From Coriobacteriia bacterium (GTDB lineage: Bacteria > Actinomycetota > Coriobacteriia > Anaerosomatales > PALSA-660), in NCBI GenBank assembly GCA_003133285.1, contig PKWR01000064.1, positions 1 to 21,655 of the forward strand: a DNA stretch of 21,655 bases, in the 5' to 3' direction. This document shows positions 1 through 7,705 of the stretch, in pieces. Below the pieces are notes generated by a model. The model saw nothing but the letters and a program-made list of their open reading frames with translations. It had not been told where the DNA came from and did no database searches. The position numbers and the translations under genes are program-made. The first letter of the stretch is position 1, and each line of letters starts with the position of its first letter.

Positions 1-1247
1 TGAAGTCGCTCATCTACATGGGGCCTGAGAAGCACCGTGGCTTCTACAACGTCCCCGAGTTGCTCATCCTGGGCGAGCACACGCCCGACGGGCCGCTGCG
101 CGAGCTGACGGCCTCCCTGCAGGCCGACGACGTCATCAATATGCAGTACACCAGCGGCACGACGGGCTTCCCCAAGGGCGTCATGCTCACGAGCCGCAAC
201 ATCCTCAACAACGGCTTCTGCATCGGCGAGCGTGAGAGGTTCACACCCGAGGACCGGGTCTGCCTGCCGGTCCCGCTGTTCCACTGCTTCGGGTGCGTGC
301 TCGGCGTGCTCGCGATCCTCACGCACGGCGCCACCACCGTGATGGTCGAGTCGTTCGACCCCGTGATCGTGCTCGCGGCGGTGCAGAAGACGAAGGCGAC
401 GGCGCTCTACGGCGTGCCCACGATGTTCATCGCGGAGCTGGCGAGCCCGATGTTCGACCTGTTCGACCTCAGCTCCCTGCGCACGGGGATCATGGCCGGC
501 AGCCCGTGCCCGGTCGAGACGATGAAGCAGGTCATCGACCGCATGCACGCCAGCGAGATGACCATCTGCTACGGGCTGACGGAGACGTCTCCCGTGTTCA
601 CGCAGACCACCACGGACGACACGCTGGAGCGCAAGTGCGAGACGGTCGGCCGCAAGCACGACGTGGTCGAAGTGCGCGTGATCGATCCGGAGACCGGCGA
701 GGACTGCCCGGTGAACGTCCCGGGCGAGCTGTGCTGCCGCGGCTACAACATCATGAAGGGCTACTACAAGATGCCGGAGGCCACCGCCATCGCCATCGAC
801 AAGGACGGCTGGCTGCACTCCGGGGACATCGGCACCGTCGACGAGGATGGCTACTACCGCATAACCGGGCGCATCAAGGACATGATCATCCGCGGCGGCG
901 AGAACATCTACCCGCGCGAGATCGAGGAGTTCCTCTACACGATGCCCGGCGTCGAGGACGCGCAGGTCGTCGGAGTGCCGGACGCCAAGTACGGCGAGGT
1001 CGTCGGCGCGTTCGTGCGGCGCTCGGCGGGCTCCGACATCACCGAGGGCGACGTGCAGGAGTACGCGCGGGCGCGCATGGCCCGCTACAAGGCGCCGAAG
1101 TACGTGTTCTTCGTCGACGAGTTCCCGATGACCGCCTCCGGCAAGGTCCAGAAGTTCAAGCTGCGCGACATGGCGAAGGAGTCGCTCGGTATCGACATCG
1201 GTGTGTTCGCCGGCGAGGCCGAAGAAGTGGCCTCCGACCTGCGGTGA
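1..1247 (+). CDS. Acyl-CoA synthetase (AMP-binding), 5' end outside the window
   Basis: Activates a carboxylic (probably fatty) acid to its acyl-CoA through an acyl-adenylate. The frame is open to the left edge (first whole codon at 3), so the N-terminus is missing; about 415 residues of a usual 530-560 remain. Counting from the ATG at 18, the P-loop YTSGTTGFPKG lies near residue 45, YGLTETSP near 185, and the adenylation and hinge block GWLHSGDIG...GRIKDMIIRGGENIYP at about 265-300. The C-terminal catalytic lysine is in ASGKVQKF near residue 380. All core motifs are intact, so the gene is probably functional. The chain-length preference cannot be read from the sequence. It ends 36 bp before the next gene. 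The ATG at 18 is internal and is not the start. Confidence 0.93.
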   Translation, partial: KSLIYMGPEKHRGFYNVPELLILGEHTPDGPLRELTASLQADDVINMQYTSGTTGFPKGVMLTSRNILNNGFCIGERERFTPEDRVCLPVPLFHCFGCVLGVLAILTHGATTVMVESFDPVIVLAAVQKTKATALYGVPTMFIAELASPMFDLFDLSSLRTGIMAGSPCPVETMKQVIDRMHASEMTICYGLTETSPVFTQTTTDDTLERKCETVGRKHDVVEVRVIDPETGEDCPVNVPGELCCRGYNIMKGYYKMPEATAIAIDKDGWLHSGDIGTVDEDGYYRITGRIKDMIIRGGENIYPREIEEFLYTMPGVEDAQVVGVPDAKYGEVVGAFVRRSAGSDITEGDVQEYARARMARYKAPKYVFFVDEFPMTASGKVQKFKLRDMAKESLGIDIGVFAGEAEEVASDLR

Positions 1248-1283
1248 CGTCCGCGCGCATCTTGGGTAGGAGCCGTTTGTCGG

Positions 1284-2081
1284 ATGGCACGTCGAAGGGT
1301 CGTGAGTCGGATGATGCGAAGAGTGGCTCTGCGAGCAGTGCCCGCGATCGTCCTCATCGCCGTGATGCTCGCCACGGTTCCCGCCTATGCTGCGCCCGTG
1401 GCTCCGAGGATCCCGGGGCTGCGGCTGAGCACGAGCCGGAACTGGTCCGGGTACGCCGTGGAGACGAACCTCGCGAGGCCCAAGAGCGGCGTGGTGACCG
1501 ACGTCAAGGGCAGCTGGATGGTCACCACGGTGACGCCGACGCCGCCGTACAGCGCGTACTCCGCATCGTGGATCGGGATCGACGGGTACTCGAGCGGCAC
1601 CGTCGAGCAGATCGGGACAGAGACCGATTGGGTGAACGGCAAGGCCGTCTACTCCGCGTGGTACGAGATGTATCCGAAGTGGTCCGTGAGCATCACCTCG
1701 GTTCCGGTCAAACCCGGTGACTGGGTGACCGCCGAGGTCGCGTATACGAGCAAGAAGGCGTTCGCTCTCACGCTCACGAACGTGACGACGGGCAAGTCGT
1801 TCACCACGACCCAGAATTCGGGATCGGCCAAGCGATCGTCGGCCGAATGGATCGTCGAGGCGCCGTGGTCCGGCGGCACGCTGCCACTCGCGAACTTCGG
1901 TGTGATCCCGTTCACGGGCGCGTCGGTGACCGTCAACGGCAACACCGGCACGATCGGCGACCCGCGGTGGCAGAACGACCCGCTGACGATGGTGGGTTCC
2001 ACGGGCACGACGCTCGCGTCACCGTCGCCGCTGTCGTCGAGCGGCTCGGCGTTCTCGATGACCTGGCTCGCATACAACTGA
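1284..2081 (+). CDS. Secreted G1-family (eqolisin-like) glutamic peptidase
   Basis: 265 aa. The N-terminus is a signal peptide: an Arg-rich start, a hydrophobic core at about residues 18-33, and a likely cut after AYA. The mature part resembles peptidase family G1: SRNWSGYAV near the mature start, SASWIGIDG followed by VEQIGTE, SAWYEMYP, and SAEWIVEAP. In the characterised fungal enzymes the catalytic pair is a Gln and a Glu; the Gln of VEQIGTE and the first Glu of AEWIVE are the matching candidates. The protein should act outside the cell. ATG 1284 has AGGAG at 1268-1272; ATG 1311 or 1314 would give a shorter signal peptide. It stands alone, followed by a strong hairpin. The family match is by motif; activity is inferred. 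Confidence 0.82.
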   Translation: MARRRVVSRMMRRVALRAVPAIVLIAVMLATVPAYAAPVAPRIPGLRLSTSRNWSGYAVETNLARPKSGVVTDVKGSWMVTTVTPTPPYSAYSASWIGIDGYSSGTVEQIGTETDWVNGKAVYSAWYEMYPKWSVSITSVPVKPGDWVTAEVAYTSKKAFALTLTNVTTGKSFTTTQNSGSAKRSSAEWIVEAPWSGGTLPLANFGVIPFTGASVTVNGNTGTIGDPRWQNDPLTMVGSTGTTLASPSPLSSSGSAFSMTWLAYN

Positions 2082-2106
2082 CCCCCGGTACCGCGATCGA
2101 ACGCAA

Positions 2107-2149
2107 CGCGAGGAGGCCGCCGTCACTCCCTGCCGGCGGCCTCCTCGCG
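2107..2149. terminator. Perfect 16-bp hairpin after the peptidase gene
   Basis: CGCGAGGAGGCCGCCG (2107-2122) is the exact reverse complement of 2134-2149, with an 11-nt loop. It lies 25 bp after the stop codon. There is no T-run, so it may act as a processing or stabilising hairpin or as a weak terminator separating the peptidase from the next operon. Confidence 0.7.
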
Positions 2150-2194
2150 TGATCCGTCATATCGAGGTCGCGGCCCGGCAGCGGCCGCACTCTG

Positions 2195-2200
2195 TATGAT
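2195..2200 (+). promoter_or_regulatory. Candidate -10 box of the oxidoreductase operon
   Basis: TATGAT lies 6 bp before the ATG at 2207, so transcription would start almost at the start codon (a leaderless message) or would leave a 27-nt leader for the ATG at 2234. No convincing -35 box is visible. Confidence 0.4.
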
Positions 2201-2206
2201 GTCGCC

Positions 2207-2788
2207 ATGGGCACACTCTCGCGTGAACACGACATGTACGAGATCCGCTGGCACGGCCGCGGCGGCCAAGGCGCCGTCACGAGCGCGAAGGTACTCGCGG
2301 ACGCGGCGTTCCGCAGCGGCTTCGAGGGCGTGACGTCGCAGCCGTCGTTCGGCGCCGAGCGCCGGGGCGCGCCGATCACCGCCTCGTCGCGCCTCGCGCA
2401 CGAGCAGATACGCGTGCTGTCGCAGGTCACGACGCCCGACATCGTCGTCGTGCTCGACGACTCGCTCCTCGGCGTGGGGAACGCGACCGCCGGGATGAAG
2501 CCGGGCGGGACGATCATCGTCAACACGACGAAGGCGCCGTCGGAGCTCGGCATCGCCGACGGCATCCGCGTCGTGACCAGCGACGTCACGGGCGCCGCAG
2601 AGGCGGCCGAGCTGATCGTCGGTGGCCAGCCGATGGTCTCGACGGCCATCCTGGGGGCGTTCGCCGCCGCGACCGGGCTCATCACGATGGACTCGGTGGA
2701 AGCCGCCATCTCCCACGCGTTCCACGGACCGGCGGCCAAGAAGAACATCGACGCGGCCAAGATCGCCTTCGAATGCACGCGCGCATGA
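2207..2788 (+). CDS. porG: 2-oxoacid:ferredoxin oxidoreductase, gamma subunit
   Basis: 193 aa. Gamma subunit of a four-subunit, ferredoxin-dependent 2-oxoacid oxidoreductase, which oxidatively decarboxylates a 2-oxoacid to acyl-CoA, CO2 and reduced ferredoxin (reversible in anaerobes). The family signature EIRWHGRGGQGAVTSAK is at residues 12-28, followed by QPSFGAERRGAP, which is typical of the subunit. It is the first gene of a gamma-delta-alpha-beta operon, the order usual for pyruvate and 2-ketoisovalerate enzymes. ATG 2207 is placed just after a -10-like box; homologues commonly begin at a position equal to the ATG at 2234, so the first nine residues may not be translated. The substrate is most likely pyruvate but is not proven. 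Confidence 0.9.
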   Translation: MGTLSREHDMYEIRWHGRGGQGAVTSAKVLADAAFRSGFEGVTSQPSFGAERRGAPITASSRLAHEQIRVLSQVTTPDIVVVLDDSLLGVGNATAGMKPGGTIIVNTTKAPSELGIADGIRVVTSDVTGAAEAAELIVGGQPMVSTAILGAFAAATGLITMDSVEAAISHAFHGPAAKKNIDAAKIAFECTRA

Positions 2789-2811
2789 GCGCGCGCGGAA
2801 GCGGGAGCCGG

Positions 2812-3123
2812 ATGAGCGAGATCTCGATGTCGCGTCCCGCGGTCGGCGAGGCCGGGCGCACGGGCGACTGGCGCAACAACCGGCCGGTGATGGACGCGGC
2901 GAAGTGCCTGGCGGTGAAGCAGGGCAGGGTCACGTGTCAGATCTGTTGGGTCTACTGCCCCGACGGCTGCATCGCACAGGGCGTGGGCCCGGTCATCGAC
3001 CTCACCTACTGCAAGGGCTGCGGCATCTGTGCCGAGGAGTGTCCCGCCGGCGCGATCGAGATGCAGCCGGAATCCATCCACGGCGTGTGCGCGGTCGATG
3101 AGACGGGGGAGGCGGCCCGATGA
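2812..3123 (+). CDS. porD: 2-oxoacid:ferredoxin oxidoreductase, delta (2x[4Fe-4S]) subunit
   Basis: 103 aa ferredoxin-like subunit that passes electrons from the catalytic subunits to ferredoxin. The second cluster motif is canonical, CKGCGICAEECP. The first is unusual: the cysteine of AAKCLAV is separated by nine residues from CQICWVYCP, instead of the usual two. ATG 2812 is preferred for its GGGAG at 2802-2806; ATG 2785 overlaps the gamma stop (ATGA) and would add nine residues by translational coupling. The stop overlaps the next ATG (ATGA at 3120-3123), so delta and alpha are coupled too. Confidence 0.88.
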   Translation: MSEISMSRPAVGEAGRTGDWRNNRPVMDAAKCLAVKQGRVTCQICWVYCPDGCIAQGVGPVIDLTYCKGCGICAEECPAGAIEMQPESIHGVCAVDETGEAAR

Positions 3124-4337
3124 GCGACCAGGTCTCGGTCATGACGGGCAACGAGGCCGCGGCCAACGCCGCGAGACTCGCCCGCGTCCAGGTCATCGCC
3201 GCCTATCCGATCACGCCGCAGTCGCCGGTCGTCGAGCAGCTCGCCGCATGGGTCGAGTCGGGCGAGCTGCCGGCCGAGTTCGTGGCGGTCGAGTCGGAGC
3301 ACTCGGCGATGACGGTCTGCATCGGCGCGTCGACGGTCGGCGCACGCACCTTCACCGCCACCAGCTCGAACGGCCTCGCCTACATGACCGAGCAGGTGTG
3401 GTGGGCGCCCGGCGCGCGGCTCCCGATCGTCATGTGCGTCGTCAACCGCGCGATGGCCGCGCCGTGGAACGTGCTGAACGACCAGCAGGACTCGATGTCG
3501 GTGCGCGATGCCGGCTGGGTGCAGCTCTTCTGCCGCGACAACCAGGAGATCCTCGACACCACCGTCCAGGCCTACCGCATCGCCGAGCGCCTGCACGTAC
3601 CGGTGATGGTCTGCTACGACGGCTTCCTGCTCTCGCACACGATGATGCCGGTCGCCGTTCCGGCCCCCGAGCAGATCGACGCCTTCCTTCCGCCCTTCAC
3701 CGAGCCCTTCACGGTCGTGGACCCCGGCGATCCGCACAACATCGGTCCGGTCGTCATGGCCGAGCCGCGCGCGGACGAGACCGGCGCCACCCGCGGCGGC
3801 TACATGGAGATCCGCGCGCTGCACCACCGCGCGCTGCTCGACGCGCTCGCCGTCATCCCCGAGACCGACGCCGAGTATGCCTCGGTTGTCGGGCGTTCCT
3901 GGGGCGGCCTGACATGGGAGCACCTGCTCGACGACGCGGAGGTCGTGCTCGTGGCCGCCGGCTCGCTCGGCACCCAGCTGACGGTCACCGCCGAGCAGCT
4001 GCGCGCCGAGGGGGTCAAGGCCGGCGTTCTGGGCATCCGCGCGTACCGTCCCTTCCCGGTCGAGGCGCTGCGCGCCAAGCTCGCGGGCCGGCGCCTCGCG
4101 CTGGTGTTCGACAAGGCGTTGTCCTATGGCTACGAGGGCCCGATCTGCTCCGACCTGCGCGGCGCGATGCTCGGGGCCGACGGAGCGCCCGCCGTGTTCG
4201 GCGCCGTGTGCGGGCTGGGAGGACGCGACGTGAGCCCCGAGGACCTGGCGGAGGCGGCGCGCCGCGCTCTGACGGACCTGGACGCGGGAGCGCGCACGCG
4301 CGAGACCGACTGGATCAACCTCCACCTCGAGGGGTGA
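3120..4337 (+). CDS. porA: 2-oxoacid:ferredoxin oxidoreductase, alpha subunit (PorA-like)
   Basis: 405 aa. Alpha subunit, carrying the pyrimidine-binding half of the thiamine diphosphate fold and the central domain. It starts MTGNEAAANAARLARVQV and reads AAYPITPQSP near residue 30, the signature threonine and proline region of PorA proteins. FVAVESEHSAMT near residue 57 and the C-terminal RAYRPFPVEALR, KALSYGYEGPI and GLGGRDVSPEDL blocks match pyruvate/2-ketoisovalerate enzymes rather than indolepyruvate or 2-oxoglutarate types. GGGGGAGG precedes the ATG. The beta gene follows after 2 bp. Together the four genes indicate anaerobic pyruvate (or branched-chain 2-oxoacid) metabolism. Confidence 0.92.
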   Translation: MSDQVSVMTGNEAAANAARLARVQVIAAYPITPQSPVVEQLAAWVESGELPAEFVAVESEHSAMTVCIGASTVGARTFTATSSNGLAYMTEQVWWAPGARLPIVMCVVNRAMAAPWNVLNDQQDSMSVRDAGWVQLFCRDNQEILDTTVQAYRIAERLHVPVMVCYDGFLLSHTMMPVAVPAPEQIDAFLPPFTEPFTVVDPGDPHNIGPVVMAEPRADETGATRGGYMEIRALHHRALLDALAVIPETDAEYASVVGRSWGGLTWEHLLDDAEVVLVAAGSLGTQLTVTAEQLRAEGVKAGVLGIRAYRPFPVEALRAKLAGRRLALVFDKALSYGYEGPICSDLRGAMLGADGAPAVFGAVCGLGGRDVSPEDLAEAARRALTDLDAGARTRETDWINLHLEG

Positions 4338-4339
4338 GC

Positions 4340-5251
4340 ATGACCACGAAGATCCTCGACCTCCCGGTCGTCTCGTACGTGCTCCCGGGCAACCGGTCGT
4401 GCGCGGGCTGCGGCATCGGCATCGCGCTGCGCCAGATCACGGCGGCCCTCGAGGGCCGCATGGTGATGACGGTGCCGGCGAGCTGCCTCACGGTGCTCGG
4501 CGGCATGTTCCCGATCGCCTCGGTGAACGTGCCGTGGGTCAACGTGGCGTTCCCGTCCACGGCCGCGGCCGCCTCGGGCATCGCGGCGGGGCTGCGGGCC
4601 ACCGGGCGCGCGGAGGAGATGACGGTGCTCGCGATGGCGGGCGACGGAGGCACGGGCGACATCGGCATCCAGGCGCTGTCCGGGGCGGCCGAGCGCAACG
4701 AGGACTTCATCTACCTGTGCTACGACAACGAGGCGTACATGAACACCGGCACGCAGCGGTCGGGCCTCACGCCCGCGGGCGCGCGCACCACCACCACGTG
4801 GTCGGGCAAGCGCGAGAACCCGAAGGACCTGCCGCGCATCATGGAGGCGCACGGGGTCCCGTACGTCGCCTCGACCTCGGCGGCGTTCCCTGCCGACGTC
4901 TACGACAAGGTGGCCAAGGCCCGCGGCATCACGGGCCTGCGCTACATCCACATGAACACCCCGTGCCCGAGCGGCTGGGGCTTCGACCCGAAGGACACCG
5001 TCCGTCTGGGCAAGCTCGCCGTCGACACGGGCCTGGTCGTGCTCTACGAGGTCGAGAACGGCGTGTTCCGCCTCACCGGCCGCAGCGCCTCGCTCGCCAA
5101 GAGCGGCAGGCCGCGGGTCCCCGTTTCCGAGTACCTCGCGACGCAGACCCGCTTCCGCGGCATGAAGCCGGACGTGATCGAGGCCGTGCAGGCGTGGGTC
5201 GACGAGCGGTGGGCGCGCTACGTCGCCCGCGACGCGGGGGCGTGCGACTAG
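4340..5251 (+). CDS. porB: 2-oxoacid:ferredoxin oxidoreductase, beta subunit (PorB-like)
   Basis: 303 aa. Thiamine-diphosphate-binding beta subunit. GNRSCAGCGIGIALR near residue 17 contains two of the cysteines of the beta-subunit cluster. The diphosphate and Mg site is AGDGGTGDIGIQ (GDG...) near 101, followed by CYDNEAYMNTGTQRSG near 128, the family's metal-binding NxxYxNTGxQ motif. HMNTPCPSGWGF near 210 supplies a further conserved cysteine. The ATG 2 bp after the alpha stop is preceded by CGAGGGGTGAGC, whose GAGGGG can serve as Shine-Dalgarno. An open stretch in the same frame continues upstream across the alpha gene, but it is a GC-rich artefact. Confidence 0.93.
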   Translation: MTTKILDLPVVSYVLPGNRSCAGCGIGIALRQITAALEGRMVMTVPASCLTVLGGMFPIASVNVPWVNVAFPSTAAAASGIAAGLRATGRAEEMTVLAMAGDGGTGDIGIQALSGAAERNEDFIYLCYDNEAYMNTGTQRSGLTPAGARTTTTWSGKRENPKDLPRIMEAHGVPYVASTSAAFPADVYDKVAKARGITGLRYIHMNTPCPSGWGFDPKDTVRLGKLAVDTGLVVLYEVENGVFRLTGRSASLAKSGRPRVPVSEYLATQTRFRGMKPDVIEAVQAWVDERWARYVARDAGACD

Positions 5252-5292
5252 ATCCGCGGAACGGCTCGACGGCACCTGCCCCGGTAGGGGAA

Positions 5293-5298
5293 TACAAT
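5293..5298 (+). promoter_or_regulatory. Candidate -10 box (or leader) of the diguanylate cyclase gene
   Basis: TACAAT is a good -10 match, but no -35 at standard spacing is evident. The same bases overlap an ATG at 5297 preceded by AGGGGAA (5286-5292), so this could instead be a translation start; see the finding on the G10 tract. Confidence 0.35.
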
Positions 5299-5354
5299 GA
5301 GCACGTCGCGCGGCCGCCGGCCACGGTCGAGTCGCATGCCCGGGGTTTCTGATC

Positions 5355-5364
5355 GGGGGGGGGG
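5355..5364 (+). repeat. G10 homopolymer upstream of the diguanylate cyclase
   Basis: Ten consecutive G residues lie between a possible ATG start (5297) and the GTG start (5374) of the PAS-PAS-GGDEF gene. With 8 or 11 G the ATG at 5297 would be in frame with the PAS domains; with 10 G it is not. Confidence 0.85.
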
Positions 5365-5373
5365 CGCATTTCG

Positions 5374-6751
5374 GTGGCCGACGCTCGCGGGGGTGAAGAC
5401 GGGTCGATCCAGCAAGGAAGGAGCCTCGGCGTCGCCGCCGTGCCGATCGACGACACGGAACGGAAGCGCGTCGACGACGAGCTGCGCGAGAGCGAGGCGC
5501 GGTTCCGTGCGGTGTTCGACCAGTCCGCCATCGGCATGGCGCAGGTGGCCTTGGACGGCAGGTGGATGCGCGTCAACGACCGCCTGTGCGACATCCTCGG
5601 CTACGCGCGCGACGAGCTGGTCACGCTGACGTTCGCGGACATCACGTCCCCCGACACGATCGACGCCGACCTGGACGCGCTGCGCCGGTTCCAAGCGGGC
5701 GAGGTGGACGCCTATCGAGCGGAGAAGCGCTACGTCCGCAAGGACGGCTCGCTCGTGTGGGTCGACCTCATGTCCTCCGTGGTGCGCGACGTGTACGGCG
5801 CACCCGAGTACTTCGTCGACATGATCGAGGACATCGACGACCGCAAGAAGGCCGAGCAGGCGCTGCGTGCGAGCGAGGAGCGCTACCGCGCGCTCGTCGA
5901 GGCCGTGCGGGACATCGTCTTCGTCATCGACCGCGACGACCGGATCGAGTTCGTGAACGAGGCCGCCGCCGCGTGGCTGCAGGCGTCCCCGCAGGAGCTC
6001 ATCGGCAAACGGCGCGCCGACGTCTTCCCGTCCTCCGACGAGTGGAGCCAGCACCAGGCCGGGTCCCTCCGTCGGGTCCTCGAGACCGGCGAGCCGCTCC
6101 ACCTCGAGCATCCCGCACACTTCCCCGGGGGGACGCGATGGCAGGCCACATCGCTCGCACCCCTGCGCGACGGGGACGGGGAGATCGTCGGCGTGCTCGG
6201 CATCGGGCGCGACATCACCGAGCGCAGACAGGCCGAGCAGCGGCACCTCGGCGAGCTCGAGCAGCTCGCGCACGCGGACGCCCTTACCGGCCTCCTCAAC
6301 CGGCGGGGGTTCGATCTGCTCTCGGAGCAGGCCGTCGCGCAGGCGGCGCGGGCCGGCCAGGGCGTCGGGGTCATCTACGGGGACATCGACGGGCTCAAGG
6401 CGACCAACGACGAGCTCGGCCACGCGGCGGGGGACCAGGCGCTGCGCGACATGGCGACGGTCCTGCGCGTGACGCTGCGCTCGGCCGACGTCATCGCGCG
6501 CGTGGGCGGGGACGAGTTCGTCGTCCTGGCCGTGGGGGAGGGCGAGGCGTCCATCCACCTCCTCGCGGAGAGGCTCCAGGAAGGCATAGCGGTCTTCAAC
6601 TCCGCACGCGGCAGGCTGCGCCCGCTCGCGATGAGCTGCGGCGTCGCGTGGCGGAGCCCCCGGCGAGGGCTTCAAGACGGAGGTGGTCGTGGAGGAGGCC
6701 GACCTGGCGATGTACCGCGAGAAGGCGCGCCGGGCGATGGGCTGCGGCTAG
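5374..6751 (+). pseudogene. PAS-PAS-GGDEF diguanylate cyclase, frameshifted near the 3' end
   Basis: Sensory diguanylate cyclase making c-di-GMP from two GTP. No membrane segment is seen, so it is likely cytoplasmic. PAS 1 covers about residues 38-155 and PAS 2 about 168-285, each ending in a coiled linker (DIDDRKKAEQAL; DITERRQAEQ). The GGDEF domain starts near residue 305 (DALTGLLNRRGF) and keeps the RVGGDEF active site near 377. An RxxD inhibitory site (RSAD) lies five residues before GGDEF, implying product inhibition. After MSCGVAW the frame breaks at a C5 run (6657-6661). Removing one C restores the normal C-terminus ...EEADLAMYREKARRAM and a stop at 6749-6751. This may be a real mutation, phase variation or a sequencing error. 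The start is taken as GTG 5374. Confidence 0.85.
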
Positions 6752-6963
6752 AAGCCGAGCGCCTGTCGCACCCGCGGCACCAGCGCCGCCCGCTCGTCGT
6801 CTCCGAGCGCCTTGTACGCCGCCCAGACCTCCGGGCAGTGGTCGCTCTCGGCCGACCCGAGGACCTCGCGGAGCGCCGTGTCCACCCGTCGCCGGTTGAC
6901 CTTGTCGCTCTCGATGCCGAGTTCGTCGAAGAGCCAGCCCATGTGTCGCATGTAGCAGGTCAC
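6748..6963 (-). CDS. Small conserved-looking hypothetical protein
   Basis: 71 aa, function not recognised. It starts at a GTG (complement of 6961-6963) with GGAGG six bases upstream, reads MTCYMRHMGWLFDELGIE and ends in RQALGF. It is soluble, mostly helical and Arg/Glu/Ala-rich. Its stop (complement of 6748-6750) overlaps the restored stop of the convergent cyclase gene (6749-6751) by two bases, which supports both gene ends being real. A longer reading extending to 7092 lacks a good ribosome site. Confidence 0.6.
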   Translation of the reverse strand: MTCYMRHMGWLFDELGIESDKVNRRRVDTALREVLGSAESDHCPEVWAAYKALGDDERAALVPRVRQALGF

Positions 6964-7090
6964 GCCGTGCCTCCGTTCCGTGTACCCGACCCCTCCGCAC
7001 AGCGTAGCGCCGCGAGACGGCCGGCGCGATCCCGGCGCGGCGTCGGGGGTACCATCAGACGTGAGGTATTCCTTTCCGTGGGGGGCGCAC

Positions 7091-7264
7091 ATGGCGGGAC
7101 GCGAGGACCATCCGGACGCGGAGATCGGGACCGAGTCGCGCTACCCGCGCGGCTGGATCGGCAACTCCGGGTTCACGGGCTGGAGGATCACGGTGGGATT
7201 CGTCATGTTGCTGGCCGTGCCCGTTGCGGTCTGGCTCCTCCTCACGCTCCTCTGGCCCCGGTAG
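7091..7264 (+). CDS. Small single-pass membrane protein
   Basis: 57 aa, not recognised. A charged N-terminal half (MAGREDHPDAEIGTE...) is followed by a hydrophobic segment at about residues 34-54 (ITVGFVMLLAVPVAVWLLL) ending in WPR, so one membrane helix is likely. ATG 7091 has a G-rich ribosome site (GTGGGGGG) about six bases upstream. The next gene starts 8 bp after the stop, so the two are probably cotranscribed. Confidence 0.55.
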   Translation: MAGREDHPDAEIGTESRYPRGWIGNSGFTGWRITVGFVMLLAVPVAVWLLLTLLWPR

Positions 7265-7272
7265 CGGACGCC

Positions 7273-7671
7273 GTGTACGAGACCGACTACATCCTCCGGA
7301 TCATCCAGCAGATGGGCGCGATCCTGCGCCGCATGATGGAGGAGATGCGCGGCGAGCGCCCCGGCGAGGTCTACGACACCTCCCGAGAGGCGCTCCAGCT
7401 GCTCCTCGGCATCCCCCCGACACTCACCGATGCACTGACGGCGGAAGGCCTGGTGGCGCTGCTCTCCCCGGGTGGGATGTTCGACCCCGAGCGCGGACGG
7501 CTCGCCGCCGAGGTCTTCGTGCGCCGCGCGCAGGCGGGGGCGCTCCTGGGCGACGAGGCCGGTGCCGCCGTCGACCGCGCCAAGGCCGTGCGTCTCATCG
7601 CCCTGACGATCGAGCACGGCAACGACGACGACGTCGACGAGGCCCGCGCGCTGGCCGCCGAGCTCGGGTAG
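7273..7671 (+). CDS. Hypothetical protein, DUF6483-like
   Basis: 132 aa, all-helical and soluble. It starts MYETDYILRIIQQMGAILRRMMEEM, which resembles the N-terminus of DUF6483 proteins (short proteins beginning with a D-Y-I-x-R-x-I motif), and continues with repeated Leu/Ala-rich helices (LQLLLGIPPTLTDAL, AKAVRLIALTIEHG) reminiscent of tetratricopeptide-type packing. GTG 7273 is chosen because the motif begins there. The family match is from memory and not certain. No function is known. It ends 34 bp before the ATPase start. Confidence 0.6.
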   Translation: MYETDYILRIIQQMGAILRRMMEEMRGERPGEVYDTSREALQLLLGIPPTLTDALTAEGLVALLSPGGMFDPERGRLAAEVFVRRAQAGALLGDEAGAAVDRAKAVRLIALTIEHGNDDDVDEARALAAELG

Positions 7672-7705
7672 GACTGTGAGGACAGGCAGTCTGGGCGGAG
7701 GCGAC

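Noticed and set aside
3029..5251. Long open frame covering the alpha and beta oxidoreductase genes
   Set aside because: Its first part is an Arg-rich shadow of the alpha gene; only the part from ATG 4340 is a real protein (beta subunit).
5374..7671. A 765-codon open frame joining the diguanylate cyclase to the DUF6483-like gene
   Set aside because: The protein stops resembling GGDEF after the C5 run at 6657-6661, and the region between has better genes in other frames and on the other strand. It is open only because the DNA is GC-rich.
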